In this document: piece by piece, positions 50,179 to 61,669 of the stretch
Numbering within the stretch: position 1 is the stretch's first letter
Layout: the number at the start of each line of letters is the position of its first letter
Source: Aselliscus stoliczkanus
Taxonomy: Eukaryota > Chordata > Mammalia > Chiroptera > Hipposideridae
Assembly: GCA_033961575.1 (NCBI GenBank)
Contig: CM066733.1
Span: 64,974,921-65,038,920 of the forward strand
Direction: 5' to 3'
Length of the DNA: 64,000 nucleotides
Notes under the pieces: generated by a model
What the model saw: the letters and a program-made list of their open reading frames with translations, nothing else
What the model was told of the DNA's origin: nothing
The model's database searches: none
Program-made: the position numbers and the translations under genes

Positions 50179-50214
50179 AGGAAGTCCTTCAGGTCTTTCT
50201 TATCTGAAAACCTC

Positions 50215-50725
50215 TCCACTGAGTGAGTGGCTGGACTTGTTTGGCTAATGCCCCTTAGTTCTTGCTTTCCTTTCTCCAAAAGAAAAAAATCAGATAAATG
50301 AAAACCCAACCAGAGTAAAGCAGAGCAAACCCAAAATGAGTTGGAATTAATGACTGGTGTCTGGTGCCTGGTTTAAACCTTCAAAAGATGTCCACCAAAT
50401 TAGTTTGTGATTTCAGAGGGAAAGGAAAGGGAAATGAATATTATCCATGAGTTCCTTGTCTCTAGCAGTGCTAAGAAAGTCAGCGAATAAAAAAAAAAAA
50501 TCCCCAGAGCATGACAAGACATGATTTAGTCCCACCCAGGGCTCTATGGAAGGCTGCAGTTCAAATATGTCACAGGAAGGGATAATGAGTTCTCCCAGGT
50601 TTCCAGGGCAGCTCTATGAATATTTGTGCATCAAACTATAAATTCTGTGAAACTCAAAATAGCATCTCCATAGCACTAATATATAAAGACAAGGCAATAC
50701 ATGAATAATTATCAGACTTTTTGAG
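50215..50725. other. Upstream of the candidate 5' exon, nothing recognised
   Basis: Would be promoter-proximal if the candidate exon is real. Includes a short A run at 50490-50500. Confidence 0.3.
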
Positions 50726-50727
50726 CT

Positions 50728-50840
50728 GGAAGTGACCTACCCACCCTCATTTTACAAGTGAGGAAACTGAGGCTCAAGGAGAAACAAAGACTTGTCCAAG
50801 GCCAGATAGAACACAGCTGGGATGTAATAGATTATCATCC
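50728..50840 (-). repeat. MIR/L2-type fragment
   Basis: CACCCTCATTTTACAAGTGAGGAAACTGAGGCTCAAGGAGAAACAAAGACTTGTCCAAGGCC is the antisense MIR core. Confidence 0.75.
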
Positions 50841-50999
50841 ACTCGTCCTTAAACTTCAGTGTGGGGAATGCTGCCCAATTGCCTGCCCTGGAGCCCTGTC
50901 CACAGAAAGTTTGATGAATGAGGCCTGGCCTGGAGCCCAGGAATCTGCACTGTAAGGTCGTGCTCCAGGTGAGTATTATGCAGTCTCCAGACTGTATTT

Positions 51000-51180
51000 A
51001 GAGAAGCCATCATAGTGTCAAGGCAAGGACATCAGAGTCAGAGTATAGGGATTCAAACCATGGTCCCCTCGATTTCTATTTATGTGGCCTTGTGCATATT
51101 GTGAGACCTCACTAAAACTCAGTTTTGTTACGTGTGACAAGGGGTAATACTGCTGAGCTGATATAGACTCCAGTGATAGC
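51000..51180 (+). repeat. MIR SINE fossil
   Basis: GACATCAGAGTCAGAGTATAGGGATTCAAACC..CCTTGTGCATATTGTGAGACCTCACTAAAACTCAGTTTTG. Confidence 0.7.
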
Positions 51181-51184
51181 ATGA

Positions 51185-51915
51185 CAGAGGAAGTGCTCGA
51201 GAACTGTTCATGACTACCTGGAGACCTGGGCTCTAATCCTCTAAGCTCAGATGTCTTCCCTGCTCCATAGCGTCTCCCTCTCCACTTGCCTGTCTTCCCT
51301 TCTGGCCAAAGCTATTGCCCTTCGTTAGACATGTCCACAACTACCAGTAGAATTCAGGCTTGAGGCAAAAGTTAAGTATTTTGATACAAAGAGGATGAAC
51401 TTGCAAATTATTATTTTTCTAATTCTCAGTACTGATTCTCAATTGCATTGTCCAGCCCAATCCATGCAGTCATTGGGAGACAATGGTGGCTGCCCACTCA
51501 CCACTGACCTGATTTGCTGACTGCCCTGGTCTGGCTGGGAATCTCACTCACAGCAAGGTGCTCAGGGGGTGAACTGAGGTGGGTCTAAAATGCAGTGATC
51601 TCACTCTTCTTGAGGGGCATGGAGTAAGCTTGGACATGTGGCCCATTGTGGATGCACATTACCTGTGTATTTACTGTTAGTGGCATAATAAAAGTTTCTG
51701 TTATTTGATCTTTCCAATTGGGTTTTGTGTTATATGTAGCTAAAAGCCATTATAAAAAAGTTGTGAATCACCCTGATAAATAAATCTTTTGGTTGTCTAC
51801 ATTACCCTTGGCCTAAAAATAAAAAAAAAATAAAAAAATAAGGAAACTATGAAAACACACACACCAAGCCAAATAGATTAAATCATATTCTAAAATATTC
51901 CAAATTAATTTCTTA
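51185..51915. other. Non-coding, nothing recognised
   Basis: AT-rich with an A/T run at about 51815-51842. Confidence 0.35.
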
Positions 51916-51927
51916 TGCTAATTTTTT

Positions 51928-52003
51928 AAGACACCTTTATTGAGGTAAAATTGATATACAATAAACTGCACATATGTAAGTGTACAGTTTGATAAGTCTT
52001 TTT
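51928..52003 (-). repeat. Older L1M 3'UTR fragment
   Basis: AGACACCTTTATTGAGGTAAAATTGATATACAATAAACTGCACATATGTAAGTGTACAGTTTGATAAG is the antisense of an old L1 3'UTR. It abuts the younger L1. Confidence 0.65.
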
Positions 52004-52700
52004 TAAAGATTTGTATTAAAAATATAGCTAACATACAATATTAGATGAGTTTCAGGGGTGCACCATAGTTATTGAACATTTATATTCCTAAAGAAGTGAT
52101 CACCATAAGTCCAGCAACCATCTGACACCATACCACGCTATCACAATATTATTGACTATATTCCCCATGCTGTATATTACATCCCCATGACTTACTTGTT
52201 TTATACCTGGAAATTTGGACCTTTTATTGCCCATCCTCTTTCCCCACCTTTTTAAATTTATCAATTATCAAATTTATCAGTTGACATTCAATATTTTTTA
52301 TACTAATTTCAGGTGTACAGCATAGTGGTTAGACATTTATATAATTCAAGAAGTGATCCCCTGACTAATCTAATACCCACTTGGCACTATGCATAGTTAT
52401 TACCATATGATGATTAACTATATTCCCTATGCTTTACATCCCTGTGACAATTTTGTAATTATCAATTTGTGCTTTTTAATCCCTTCATCTTTTTCACCCA
52501 ACCCTCCAACACCCTCCCATCTATCACCACAACAAACCTAGTATCCATTTGACACCATACATAGTTATTACAAGATTATTGACTATATTCCTTATGCTAT
52601 ACCCTACACCCCCAATAACTACTTTGTAACAACGAATTTGTACTTCTTAATCCCTTCCCCTTTTCTCACCCACACCCCAAACCCCCTCCCATCTGGCAGG
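52004..52700 (-). repeat. Three tandem-like copies of an L1 3'UTR unit
   Basis: A motif of the form CATAGTTATT..GACTATATTCC..ATGCT..TACA..CCC recurs near 52067-52188, 52392-52445 and 52560-52612, each followed by TTGTA or TGTGC, CTTTTAAT/CTTCTTAAT and CCC. The unit therefore repeats about three times with divergence. Confidence 0.7.
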
Positions 52701-53216
52701 CATCAAAATGTTTTCTGTATCTATGAGTTTGTTTCCGGATTTTTGTTTGTTTGTTTGGTTGGTTGGTTGGTTTTTTAGATTCCATGCGTAAGTGAAATCA
52801 CATTGCAGCTGTCTTTCTCTGTTTGACACTACATTCAGCATAATACCCTCCAATTCCATCCATGCTGTCACAGGTGGCAAGAACCCATTCCCTTCGATGG
52901 CAGAGCAATATCTCATTGTATATATGTACCACCCAGTCTTTTTTTTTTTTTTTTTTTTGAGGGCAGTGTCATTGGCCCTCATATGTGGGACCGAACTGGG
53001 GCTGCTGGCTTCCCAAGCCAGCGCTTAACCACCGCGCCACTCAGCTGTCCCTTGTACCACCCAGTCTTTATCCATTCTTCGACCAACAGACACCCAGGCT
53101 GCCTCCACATCTTGGCCATTGTAAAGTGTGCAATGAACATATGGATGGATGCACATGTCCCCCTGAAGTAGCACTTTGAGTTTGTTCAGATAAACACCAA
53201 TAAATGGGATTACTGG
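52647..53216 (-). pseudogene. L1 ORF2 C-terminal remnant, split by a SINE
   Basis: The minus strand reads Y-T-M-R-Y-C-S-A-I-E-G-N and A-W-M-E-L-E-G-I-M-L, matching the conserved L1 ORF2 tail (EYYSAIKKNE..TWMELE). The insertion at 52942-53052 interrupts it. Confidence 0.85.
52942..53052 (-). mobile_element. 5'-region SINE fragment inserted in L1
   Basis: A poly-T run followed by GAGGGCAGTGTCATTGGCCCTCATATGTGGGACCGAACTGGGG and ending CGCCACTCAGCTGTCC (tRNA-like head in reverse). A perfect 17-base duplication TGTACCACCCAGTCTTT flanks it (52925-52941 and 53053-53069), so it jumped into the L1 after the L1 was in place. Confidence 0.92.
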
Positions 53217-53510
53217 GTCCTTCTGTGTCTCTTGTTAGAGCCTTTGTTTTAAAGTCTATTTTGTCTGGTATAACTATTGCTACTCCAGCTTTTTGGGTAT
53301 TTTTTCCTTTCCATTTGTGTGAAATATCTTTTTCCATCCCTTACTTTCAGTCTGTTTGTGTCTTTCAATCTGAAGTGAGTCTCTTGTAGGCAGCATATGT
53401 GAGGGTTTTATTTTCTTATCCATTCAGATTTACAAATGGATTAGAGCATTTAATCCATTTACATTGAAAGTAATGGCAGGTAGATATGTAGCTATTGCCA
53501 TTTTATTACT
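53217..53510 (-). pseudogene. L1 ORF2 endonuclease-domain remnant
   Basis: The minus strand contains the endonuclease landmarks VNGLNA, CCLQETHF and KAGVAIVIPDKIDFKTKA-LTRDTEG. It then switches abruptly to C-terminal ORF2 sequence. Stops and the missing reverse transcriptase make it non-functional. Confidence 0.88.
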
Positions 53511-53544
53511 CATAATTTTGATTTTTTTCCCCCTATCTTAAAGA

Positions 53545-54420
53545 AGTCCCTCTAACATTCCTTGTAATACTGGCTTGGTGGTGATGAACTCCTTTAGCTT
53601 TTTCCTGTCTGGGAAGCTCTTTATCTGTCATTTGATTTTAAATGCTAGCCTTGCTGGGTAGGGTACCCTTGGTTGTAAGTCCTTGCTTTTCATCACTTTG
53701 AATATTTTTTGCCAATCACTTCTGGCTTGCAAAGTGTCCGTTGAGAAATCAGCTGACAACCTTATGGGAGCTCCTTTGTAAGTTACTGGTTGGCTTTCTC
53801 TTGCTGCTTTTAGGATTCTCTTTTTGTCTTTAACCTTTGCCATTTTAATTTTAATGTGCCTTGGTGTGGGACTGTTTGGGTTCATCTTGCTTGGGACTCT
53901 CTGCATTTCCTGGACTTGTATATCTATTTCCTTCACCAGGTTTGGAAAGTTTTTGGTCCTTATTTCTTCAATAGGTTCTCAATCCCTTGCTTTTTTCTTC
54001 TCTTTCTGGTATCCCTGTGATGCGAATGCTGTTATGCTTGATGTTGTCCCAAGAGGTCTCTTAAACTCTCCTCATCTTTTTGCATTCTTTTCTCTTTTTG
54101 CTGCTCTGATTGGGTGTTTTCTGCTACCTTGTCTTCCAAATCACCAATTCGATCCTCTGCTCCATCCAGTCTGCTGGTGATTCCTTCTAGTGCATTCTTC
54201 ATTTCAGTTATTGTGTTCTTCGTTTCTGACTGATTCTTTTTATAGTTTTTATGTCCTTTTTTATGCTTGTTATCTCTTTGTTGAAGTTCTCACTATGTTC
54301 CTTTGAGCATCCTTATAACTATTGTTTTGAACTCTGTCTCTGATAGGTTGTTTGCCTCTATTTCATTTAGTTTTTTTTTCTGGAGTTTTCCCCTGATCTT
54401 TCATTTGAAATGACTTTCTT
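53545..54420 (-). pseudogene. L1 ORF1 remnant (RNA-binding chaperone)
   Basis: The minus strand reads through the conserved ORF1 C-terminal domain: PTPRHIKIKMAKVKDK, then RILKAARESQPVTYKG, IRLSADFSTDTLQAR, and a YPARLAFKIK end (53628-53936). The preceding part corresponds to the coiled-coil region but is interrupted. This protein binds L1 RNA in autonomous elements; here it is not intact. Confidence 0.9.
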
Positions 54421-56159
54421 TATTTCCTCATTTTGGCTTCCTCTCAGTGTTTGTTTTCATGTATGAGGTAGATCTTTTATGCCTCCTACTCTTGGTTGGG
54501 TGGTCTTATGTAATAGGTGTCCTGTGGGGCCCAGTGGCACATTCTTCCTGGTCACCTGAGCCAGGTGCTCCGGGAATGAGTCTTGTGTGGGTTGTGTATG
54601 CTTTCCTGTTATAGTTGAGCCTCAATTACTCTTGGCATATCAGTGGGTGGCACTGGTCTTCAGGCTGACTTGCTGTGGGGTTTGGCCATGTCCACAGCTT
54701 ATGGGCTGCTGTGTGGGAGGCTTACCCCACTGAGTGGGATTTGCCCCAATGGGCTCTGGTGCCTGTTGAAACTGCCCTTTGTGTTTGCAGTATGTGGGGT
54801 TAATTGGGAGGTTCTCTGCTGTGGTCTGAAGCCAACCTCCAAATATGTTGGTTCTGGGGCCTCTTGGAGGGGCTCCAGGGCAGGCCCAGGTCACCACTGC
54901 CTATAACCAGCTGGGGGCAACCTGGTAGGAGCTACAAAGCAATCCACAGTTATTCGCTGCCTGTGTTGGACCTGAAGGTACATGGGAGATTCCACGCTGT
55001 GAACTGAGGATGGCTCCCACCAGTACCAGGTCTGGGGTAGCTCTGCAAAAAACCAGGACACCCCAAGGCTTGCTGCTACCTGCTGGCTCCCTAAACATTC
55101 AGCCACTGATAATGCCTCATATGGTGCACAAGTTGGGTAACTCAGGGTCTCAGAGAGACACTAGAGTGGGACGAATTTAATGTAAATTCTGTTTTGGTGC
55201 CAGTGCTGAGCCTGGAGCAATTCAGCAAAAGCCTCAGAGCAATCGTTACCTGCCTGGGACCTTCCAGACTCCAATAGTTTTCCAAGAAAGAATGCAGTGG
55301 AGGAGAAAGTGTCTCTGGCAGTGCAGGAGTTGGCTGTGGTGGGGTCCCAGTGAATCAGCAGGGCAGAGCATTGGAGTTCACCAGGCCAATCAGATTCAGA
55401 TTTGGCCAGAGAGGGTGGGCTCAACACAGGAAAGATGACACCTGCCTACCAGCTACACAAAAGGTGGACCCCTCACCAGAGAAATGCTGGCTGTCCTCCA
55501 GTTCTCCTCCTGAAGCCACACACCTGTGTCTGACCCCCAAGTCACCACCCCTCCTCTGGAGCCCAAGGTGAGTGACTGCGAGAGAGTGAGTTCATGTGCG
55601 GGCCATTTCAGAGGATGTTTGGGTTTCCTGCAGCCTTCCAGCCCACTCACATGGTCGACATCCCCAGTTTCTCACAGCCAGATGTTGTGGGGGGTTCTTC
55701 TTCCTGGCACCAGTACTCTGGGCTGGGGAGCCTGGTGTGGGAGCTGGGGTCCCTTGCTCCTCCAGAGGGAACCAAGGTGGCTGAGATATTTCTCCTGATT
55801 CTCAACCATCATATGCAGGTGTGGAGTCCTCTCCTCATCTCCGCCTCTCCTACTGGTCTCGATGTGGCTTCTTCTTTATATTTTGAGTTACAGGACTTCT
55901 GTTTGGCTAGATTACAGACTGAAGTCTAGAACAGGTTGTCTCTTCTATAATTTAGCTGTAATTTTAATGTGTTTATGAAAGAGTGCAGGCACAGTGTTTC
56001 TCTGCTTAGATCTTGGATCTCTCCTTCTCATGCTAAATATTTGTGGCATTGATTTGTTCTATAGGAAATGGGAAAAGATACTCCAGATTCTTTCTTACAC
56101 TAAAAATCTATAATGTTAAAATAAGTAATGGAAAAGCACCTGGGTCTTGAAAACCCAGA

Positions 56160-56368
56160 GTAGCCTGGAGATTAAGAGTTTGGACCTCAGATCTTCCAAA
56201 TAGTAGCTCCATGGCAACTTATATTGTTTAATCTTTCTGTGCCTCAGTTTTCTTATCTGTAAAAGTCAGAGTAATAATAATACTTGCCTTAGGGTTGGAT
56301 TAAAAGTTAAAAATAAGTAAATGCTTAGCATGGTGCTTGGCACATAGTGAGCATGTGTGAGTGTTGGC
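56160..56368 (+). repeat. MIR SINE fossil
   Basis: TAGCCTGGAGATTAAGAGTTTGGACC, TTTCTGTGCCTCAGTTTTCTTATCTGTAAAA, ATGCTTAGCATGGTGCTTGGCACATAGTGAGC in MIR order. Confidence 0.9.
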
Positions 56369-56374
56369 TGTTGT

Positions 56375-57390
56375 TTTTTCTGCAGAGAATAGATGTTGTA
56401 ATAATAGTTGCATGTGTGGATGTAGTATTGTCTTTGTCTTTGCTTTCTGCTAGCTTTGCTTTGGGTGCAGCACAAATGAGTTGGCATTTTGAAGATGCTT
56501 CCAAACTGCCTCTTGTTGTCTCTGTCCTGAGATTCAGTTCCTTTGGAGGTAACTTGAGTGGATTAGTATAAATGTAGATGAGTGATTGGTGGCAGCTGTG
56601 TTGGGGAGAAATAAAGAAAACATAGGAGGACACTGGACGTTACAATGATAAAGGACACAAAAATAACTTTCCAGGTTGACAGCTTTGAGAAGTAGATGTC
56701 TGGTGGCAGGGTTAGCCCTCAAGTGGAGAACGGGAAGCTTGCAGACCTTGATACTTACAAAAAGATTAACAGTGTGGTGAAACTTGACTTGGACTCATCT
56801 TGCTTTAAGAAACACCCTGCTTGCTGTCAGAGTGAGCTCCTGAGTAAAGGCCTCTTTTACAACTGCTCTTTTTTCCAGCTTGCATTGGGTCGTCGGGTGC
56901 AGCTGGCTCTCTGACATGGAAAGGGGTGTTGTCAATGTGGCTGTCCCTTTGCTTTCCTGAGGAACAATTCCTCTGTCACCCACAGTCCTGCTTGTTGCTA
57001 GGAACACTCTGTGCTTGTCGCACTCACTTTACAATGAAAACAAAGACAAATAAAAAATGGAACCACCATATGGTCTTGGCTGCAACGAGAATTAACTGCT
57101 AAGGGGGAGACTTTTCCCTGTTGCAGCTACAGCTGCAAAGTCTGTGACAGAGGCAACGTGAACCCCAATTATTTTTTCAACTAGCCTGCAGTGATTTAGC
57201 CAGAGTAACTAATTTGCCAGCCATGTTATCTATGTGTTACTATGAGGTGTCTCGTAGGACTTGAGGGTATTGCTTCATTAGAGATAGAGCTATTTTCTCA
57301 GGCATAAATGTCAGCACCAAATAAATATGTATTTCCTGGCATGCTCTAGGCTGTCTCATCCCTCTGCCCTTACTTCACCTACCTAATTTT
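56375..57390. other. Non-coding, nothing recognised
   Basis: No supported gene or repeat. Confidence 0.35.
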
Positions 57391-57394
57391 TAGT

Positions 57395-57640
57395 CACCCT
57401 TTCAGTTACAGGTGTTATTTCTCCCAAGGATCCTGCTAGCCTTCCCAGCCTGGGCCAAGTGTTCCTACTCTTTGGTCCCATACTATACCAGGTGCATGTC
57501 TTTTTGTAGTTGCCACACTGCATTCAATGATTATTTTAATACATTTTCTGTAAGCTACTCGAGGACAAGGACTAATCCCATTTATTGTATGCCCAGCTCT
57601 TAGTACACACTGGCATATCGCAGGCCATCAATAAAAGCAG
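57395..57640 (+). repeat. L2 3'-end fragment
   Basis: CTGTAAGCTACTCGAGGACAAGGACTAATCCC..CCCAGCTCTTAGTACACACTGGCATATCGCAGGCCATCAATAAA follows the L2 terminus. Confidence 0.7.
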
Positions 57641-57659
57641 GCAAAATGAAACCACTCTA

Positions 57660-58745
57660 TCTCACTCCATTTCTGGTTCCTCCTCTCAACATTAAAATGC
57701 CCGATAGCTCAGTCATTGGACTTCTCTGTTGGCACTTATTTCCCAGGTGGTCTCCACTAGTTTCATGGTTTAAATCCCTGGGCTGATGACCTCCAAATGT
57801 ATATCTCTATCATGGATCTTTCACCTGACTTGCTGACCCATATATCCAACTGCCTACTTGAAATATCCATTCAGATGCCCAATAGGATCTCACACTGAAC
57901 ATATACAAAACTGAACTAATTTTCCCTCCTATTCCAACCATCTCTCCCTTCTTAGTAAAGGGTATCTTTATCTTTCCATGTTACCTGGACCAAAACCTTA
58001 AGATTCATCCTTGAGTCTTCCCTTACACACTTTATGTTTAATTTGTCATCGAATTCTGTTAGCTCTACCTTCAAAATATATGCATATTTGAACATTTCTT
58101 ACCCCTTTCACTACTATCATTCTCATTCAAAGCATCATTGTCTCTTGGCTGAATTATTATTATTACCTCTAATTGATCTTTGTGCAAGACTGCAGTTAGA
58201 ATGGCCCTTGTAAAACATACATTATACAATGTCCACCTATGCTTAACACTCTGACTCTCCCATCTCACATAATCAAGGCAAAAGTCCTTTCAATAGCCTA
58301 TAAGCCCTACACTATCAGCACCCCTGGTCCTTTCACCATTTCTTCCCTTGATTCCTCTCCTACTTCTCTCCCCCTCATTCACGTTTCTCCTGCCATGCTG
58401 ACCTTCTTACAAAACAGGCACAATTCCAGCTCAGAATTTTCACACTTGCTCTTCTCTCTGCCTGGAATGCTCTTTACCCAGATATCCTCATGTCTCACTC
58501 CCTCATCTCCTTTCCACCTTTGCTCAAACATTGCTTTCTTAGTAAAGACTTAGCTGACTGCCATATTTCACATTTCAGCCCTCCCACTCCCCTTTCCCTG
58601 ATTAGTTTTTTTCCATATCACATATCACCTCTAGTATACCATAATGTATTTATTTATTTAGTTTATTGTCTGCCTCCACTTTCCATCCCCCCTCTAGAAT
58701 GTAAGCCCTCTGAGGGCAGAGATGCCTGCTCGGTTCACTAAAGAA
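57660..58745 (+). repeat. L2 LINE 3' copy, about 1.1 kb
   Basis: Long sense L2 block: CTGACTTGCTGACCCATATATCCAACTGCCTACTTG..AACTGAACTAATTTTCCCTCC..CTTGCTCTTCTCTCTGCCTGGAATGCTCTTTACCCAGATATC..TAGAATGTAAGCCCTCTGAGGGCAGAGATG. Stops interrupt every frame. Confidence 0.88.
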
Positions 58746-58874
58746 GAGTGTTTAGAAGTTTAACACACAAGAGAAGTTCTGAATGTCACAGCATTAGCAT
58801 ATACACAGCAGAAGCATATGCAAAAGTACGTAATGGTTTGACTTTCAAAGCACTCTGACCTCCACATTTGGCAG

Positions 58875-60095
58875 GTTAAACCTTGATTTTTTATTTTTTT
58901 TTTAATACACAACCAGATGTTGGTAACCCTTTTGACCCGATGTGGCCCCAGATCAGGTCTCTTTTGGTATTTCTATATTGAGGCCAGGAATATTCCCCTC
59001 TGCCACTGACCTGTCCTTATGTAAGGAAGGAACCAACAAATAATTGGGCAGTGTTACAGTATACAAATGGTCTTATTCTTATCTTTTGTGTGTATATCTT
59101 GGCAGAGTCTCTGCTAATTGGAGTTGGTCACTCTTGTGCTCCGCTGCAGCCTCTCGGGTTTTATTTGCGCTTGCTATTACTGGACCTATTCCACCCATAG
59201 ACAGAGTTATTACACCTTCTTTGTGTACATATCTTTCAGACACTTACATTATTTTGCTATGGAAGATCCCAAAGCTTCCATCTTTTCAACCAGTTTGATA
59301 CAGTTGACAACCCTGTTCTACCCACCTTCTTATGCCTCCCATAAACCCTAAGCACCCTCCATGTCGAACCCTGCTTTGGACTCCCAGCACTACCTTTCCT
59401 ACCTTTTCCTGGTGGAAGAAAGAAGCACAGCATATAAGGGAAATGGAGGCAGATATAGGGCATGGTTCCATAGAGGTGTCATCAGTAGCCCTCTCTTTAT
59501 CTTTGTTGACCTTTTATTATGGCAGGTTGACTATCCTCAGCCTTCAGGTTCCACCTTTAGTTCTTATAGGTGACATGTCATCCATGTAGCAGAAGTGCTT
59601 ACTGATGCCCCCAGCATGACACAGGCCACCTACATGCTGCAGCCACGATGATATCAGAGTATTGAATGACAAAATTTGTCATTGACTTCTCCGTCAGTCC
59701 CTCCATCCCCCCTCTGTATCTTGGGGAAAAGCAGGATAGTTGCAGACATGGGCATTCCTTCTTGTCTTGGTCTGGGAAGGATCTATTTAGAATGAAGTTG
59801 CATTTCCTGTAAAGTATGTGTGTTCTTTTGTCCATGCACACTTGGCAATCACTCCTATTCTAACCTCTGCTTCTTTATCATGCATCCTACGTGTGGTGCT
59901 TTGCACAGGCAGATATTTTATACCTCAGGTAACAGTGAAGGTGATCTGCAAACATCTAGCAGACCCCAGTTTAGGCCTGCAAAGCCCTGTCCCCAGGAAG
60001 TCACCTCCCATTCAGTTTCCATTGCTCTCGACTGTTTTGAGGGCCTCAGCATTTCCTTTGACCTCAAAGAAAAGATTTCCCCAGTTAGCCTCTGA
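58875..60095. other. Unclassified 1.2-kb block, possibly old retroelement internal sequence
   Basis: This stretch has several overlapping medium-length frames on both strands but none with domains I recognise. Its base composition and broken minus-strand frames suggest a decayed retroelement interior (for example of MaLR type). I cannot confirm this by eye, and no terminal repeats were found beside it. Confidence 0.25.
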
Positions 60096-60234
60096 TTAGA
60101 AATGGTTTCATCAGAATTTATCAAGTTTATTAGTGAACAACCATGATGCCAAAACCAGCAGGTAAATATGAGGTGAAGAATCCTCCATGCCAGGAGAAAA
60201 TCAGAAGCAAAGAATGTTTGAGTAAAGGGGATGT

Positions 60235-60370
60235 GGTGATCATTTGTTTCAGCGACCTTATGGTAGAGGAAAATTGAGAGGCTTAACCAAGGTCACAACA
60301 CCTATTAGAGCCAAAATTAGAATTTAGATCTTCTGTCTTCCCATGCAGTGCTCTTAACATTATGCCTTCC
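60235..60370 (-). repeat. MIR SINE fragment
   Basis: CTTAACCAAGGTCACAACACCTATTAGAGCCAAAATTAGAATTTAGATC is antisense MIR. Confidence 0.6.
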
Positions 60371-60374
60371 TGCC

Positions 60375-61665
60375 TGCCCCCATCCCCACCCCAACATTGT
60401 TAACATACTTTTTTTCCTGACCTGTACAGTGGCACAATTCCACCAGTACAAGTAGGGTGTTTAACCCTATACCTAATACCTAAGATGGAGTAAGGATTTC
60501 CAAGTAGAGAAAGAGATGCTTTATTAAACTTGTCTTATACTTGTCTTTATGATACTTGGATCACAATTTAATTAGTGCCAAAAATGACACTCTAAATAAA
60601 TTAGCCAAATTTTTCCAGAGCCTAACTTATTTCATGGAAGAATGTTAAATGATTCTTTCCAACTTATTAGCGTATAGCTGAGCTAAAATTGTGATGAGTA
60701 GCACCATGGTGATCTGAAATACATGGTGCCAGGTGACAACAGTAGTATAGGCTATTACCCCTGTGGCAGGATTGGAGAAACGACAACAACAAAACATCTA
60801 TATGCATCTGCCCCTAATTCCTAAAAATTACACTTTTAGAAACAACTTACTTTAAGTGAAGGAGCAACCTCTACTCTGACTCAAATATCTTTGAAAGGTT
60901 GACATGTTGTCCATTTCTAATGTGTAGAATATAAGCATAAATTAGTTTATCATCAAAGAGGTTTTATGTGGAAGAGAGTGAAGATAACAGGAGGGCAATG
61001 TGGTTAGAGAGAAGTGGGGAACAATAGAGAGGGGGTATTTCAGACAGCAGTTCTTAACTGTGTCTGAGGGCAGACATACAGCCCTAGAAATCTCTCTTTA
61101 GAAGCCTTCCTTTGACATGTGTGTCTCTCTCTCCCCTTTGACTGCAACAGATTCCTGCTCCCCTTCATAGCAAATCTTGACCAAAGGATGAATGCATTTG
61201 TCCTCTTCTCTGGACTCAGAGTCAGTCAGATCAACCTTCCTCCCCTACTGTTGCACAGAGCGGCCCACCACGGCTTCCATGTCACCATCGTCAGTGGTCC
61301 ATTTCCTGTTCTTCCTTGATCCTGCGGCACCATTTCTCAGAGTTGGCCACTCCTTCCTTCCTGAAACCCCATATGGCCTCTGTGGCACCCACTCTTCTTA
61401 TGTCCCTCCTTCCTCACTTGTTCTTCCTTTTAGTCCCCTTGGTGGCCTTTCTTCCTCTCCATGATCCCTAAAAGTGGGTGTACCCCAGGCTTCCAGGATC
61501 CCACTGTCATTTTGTACATGCCTTTTTCCAGGGTGATCTCATTTGGTTCCATACTTGAAAGAACATTCATGGAAAAGGGCAAAATAAAGATATTTTTAGA
61601 CATATAAAGGCTGAAAGGGTTTGTATGTCACTGGCCCTGGCTGACAAGACTACTAAAATAAGGTT
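60375..61665. other. Non-coding, nothing recognised
   Basis: No exon or clearly named repeat. Confidence 0.35.
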
Positions 61666-61669
61666 AAAA

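Larger units (their letters stand above)
52004..56040 (-). mobile_element. L1 retrotransposon with internal ORF2 deletion
   Basis: From high to low coordinates: a GC-richer 5'UTR-like part (about 54430-56040), ORF1 (about 53545-54420), the start of ORF2 with the endonuclease region (about 53217-53510), then directly the ORF2 C-terminus (below 53217) and a repetitive 3'UTR (52004-52700). The reverse-transcriptase region is missing. The join near 53217 sits in GGGTCC. Frames are broken, so it is dead. A SINE lies inside it. End limits are approximate. Confidence 0.88.

Noticed and set aside
53628..53936. Host gene on the minus strand
   Set aside because: The protein is the L1 ORF1 C-terminal domain within a broken L1.
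54640..55930. Cluster of overlapping GC-richer open frames as a gene
   Set aside because: It lies in the presumed 5'UTR of the minus-strand L1, with frames on both strands and no domain homology.
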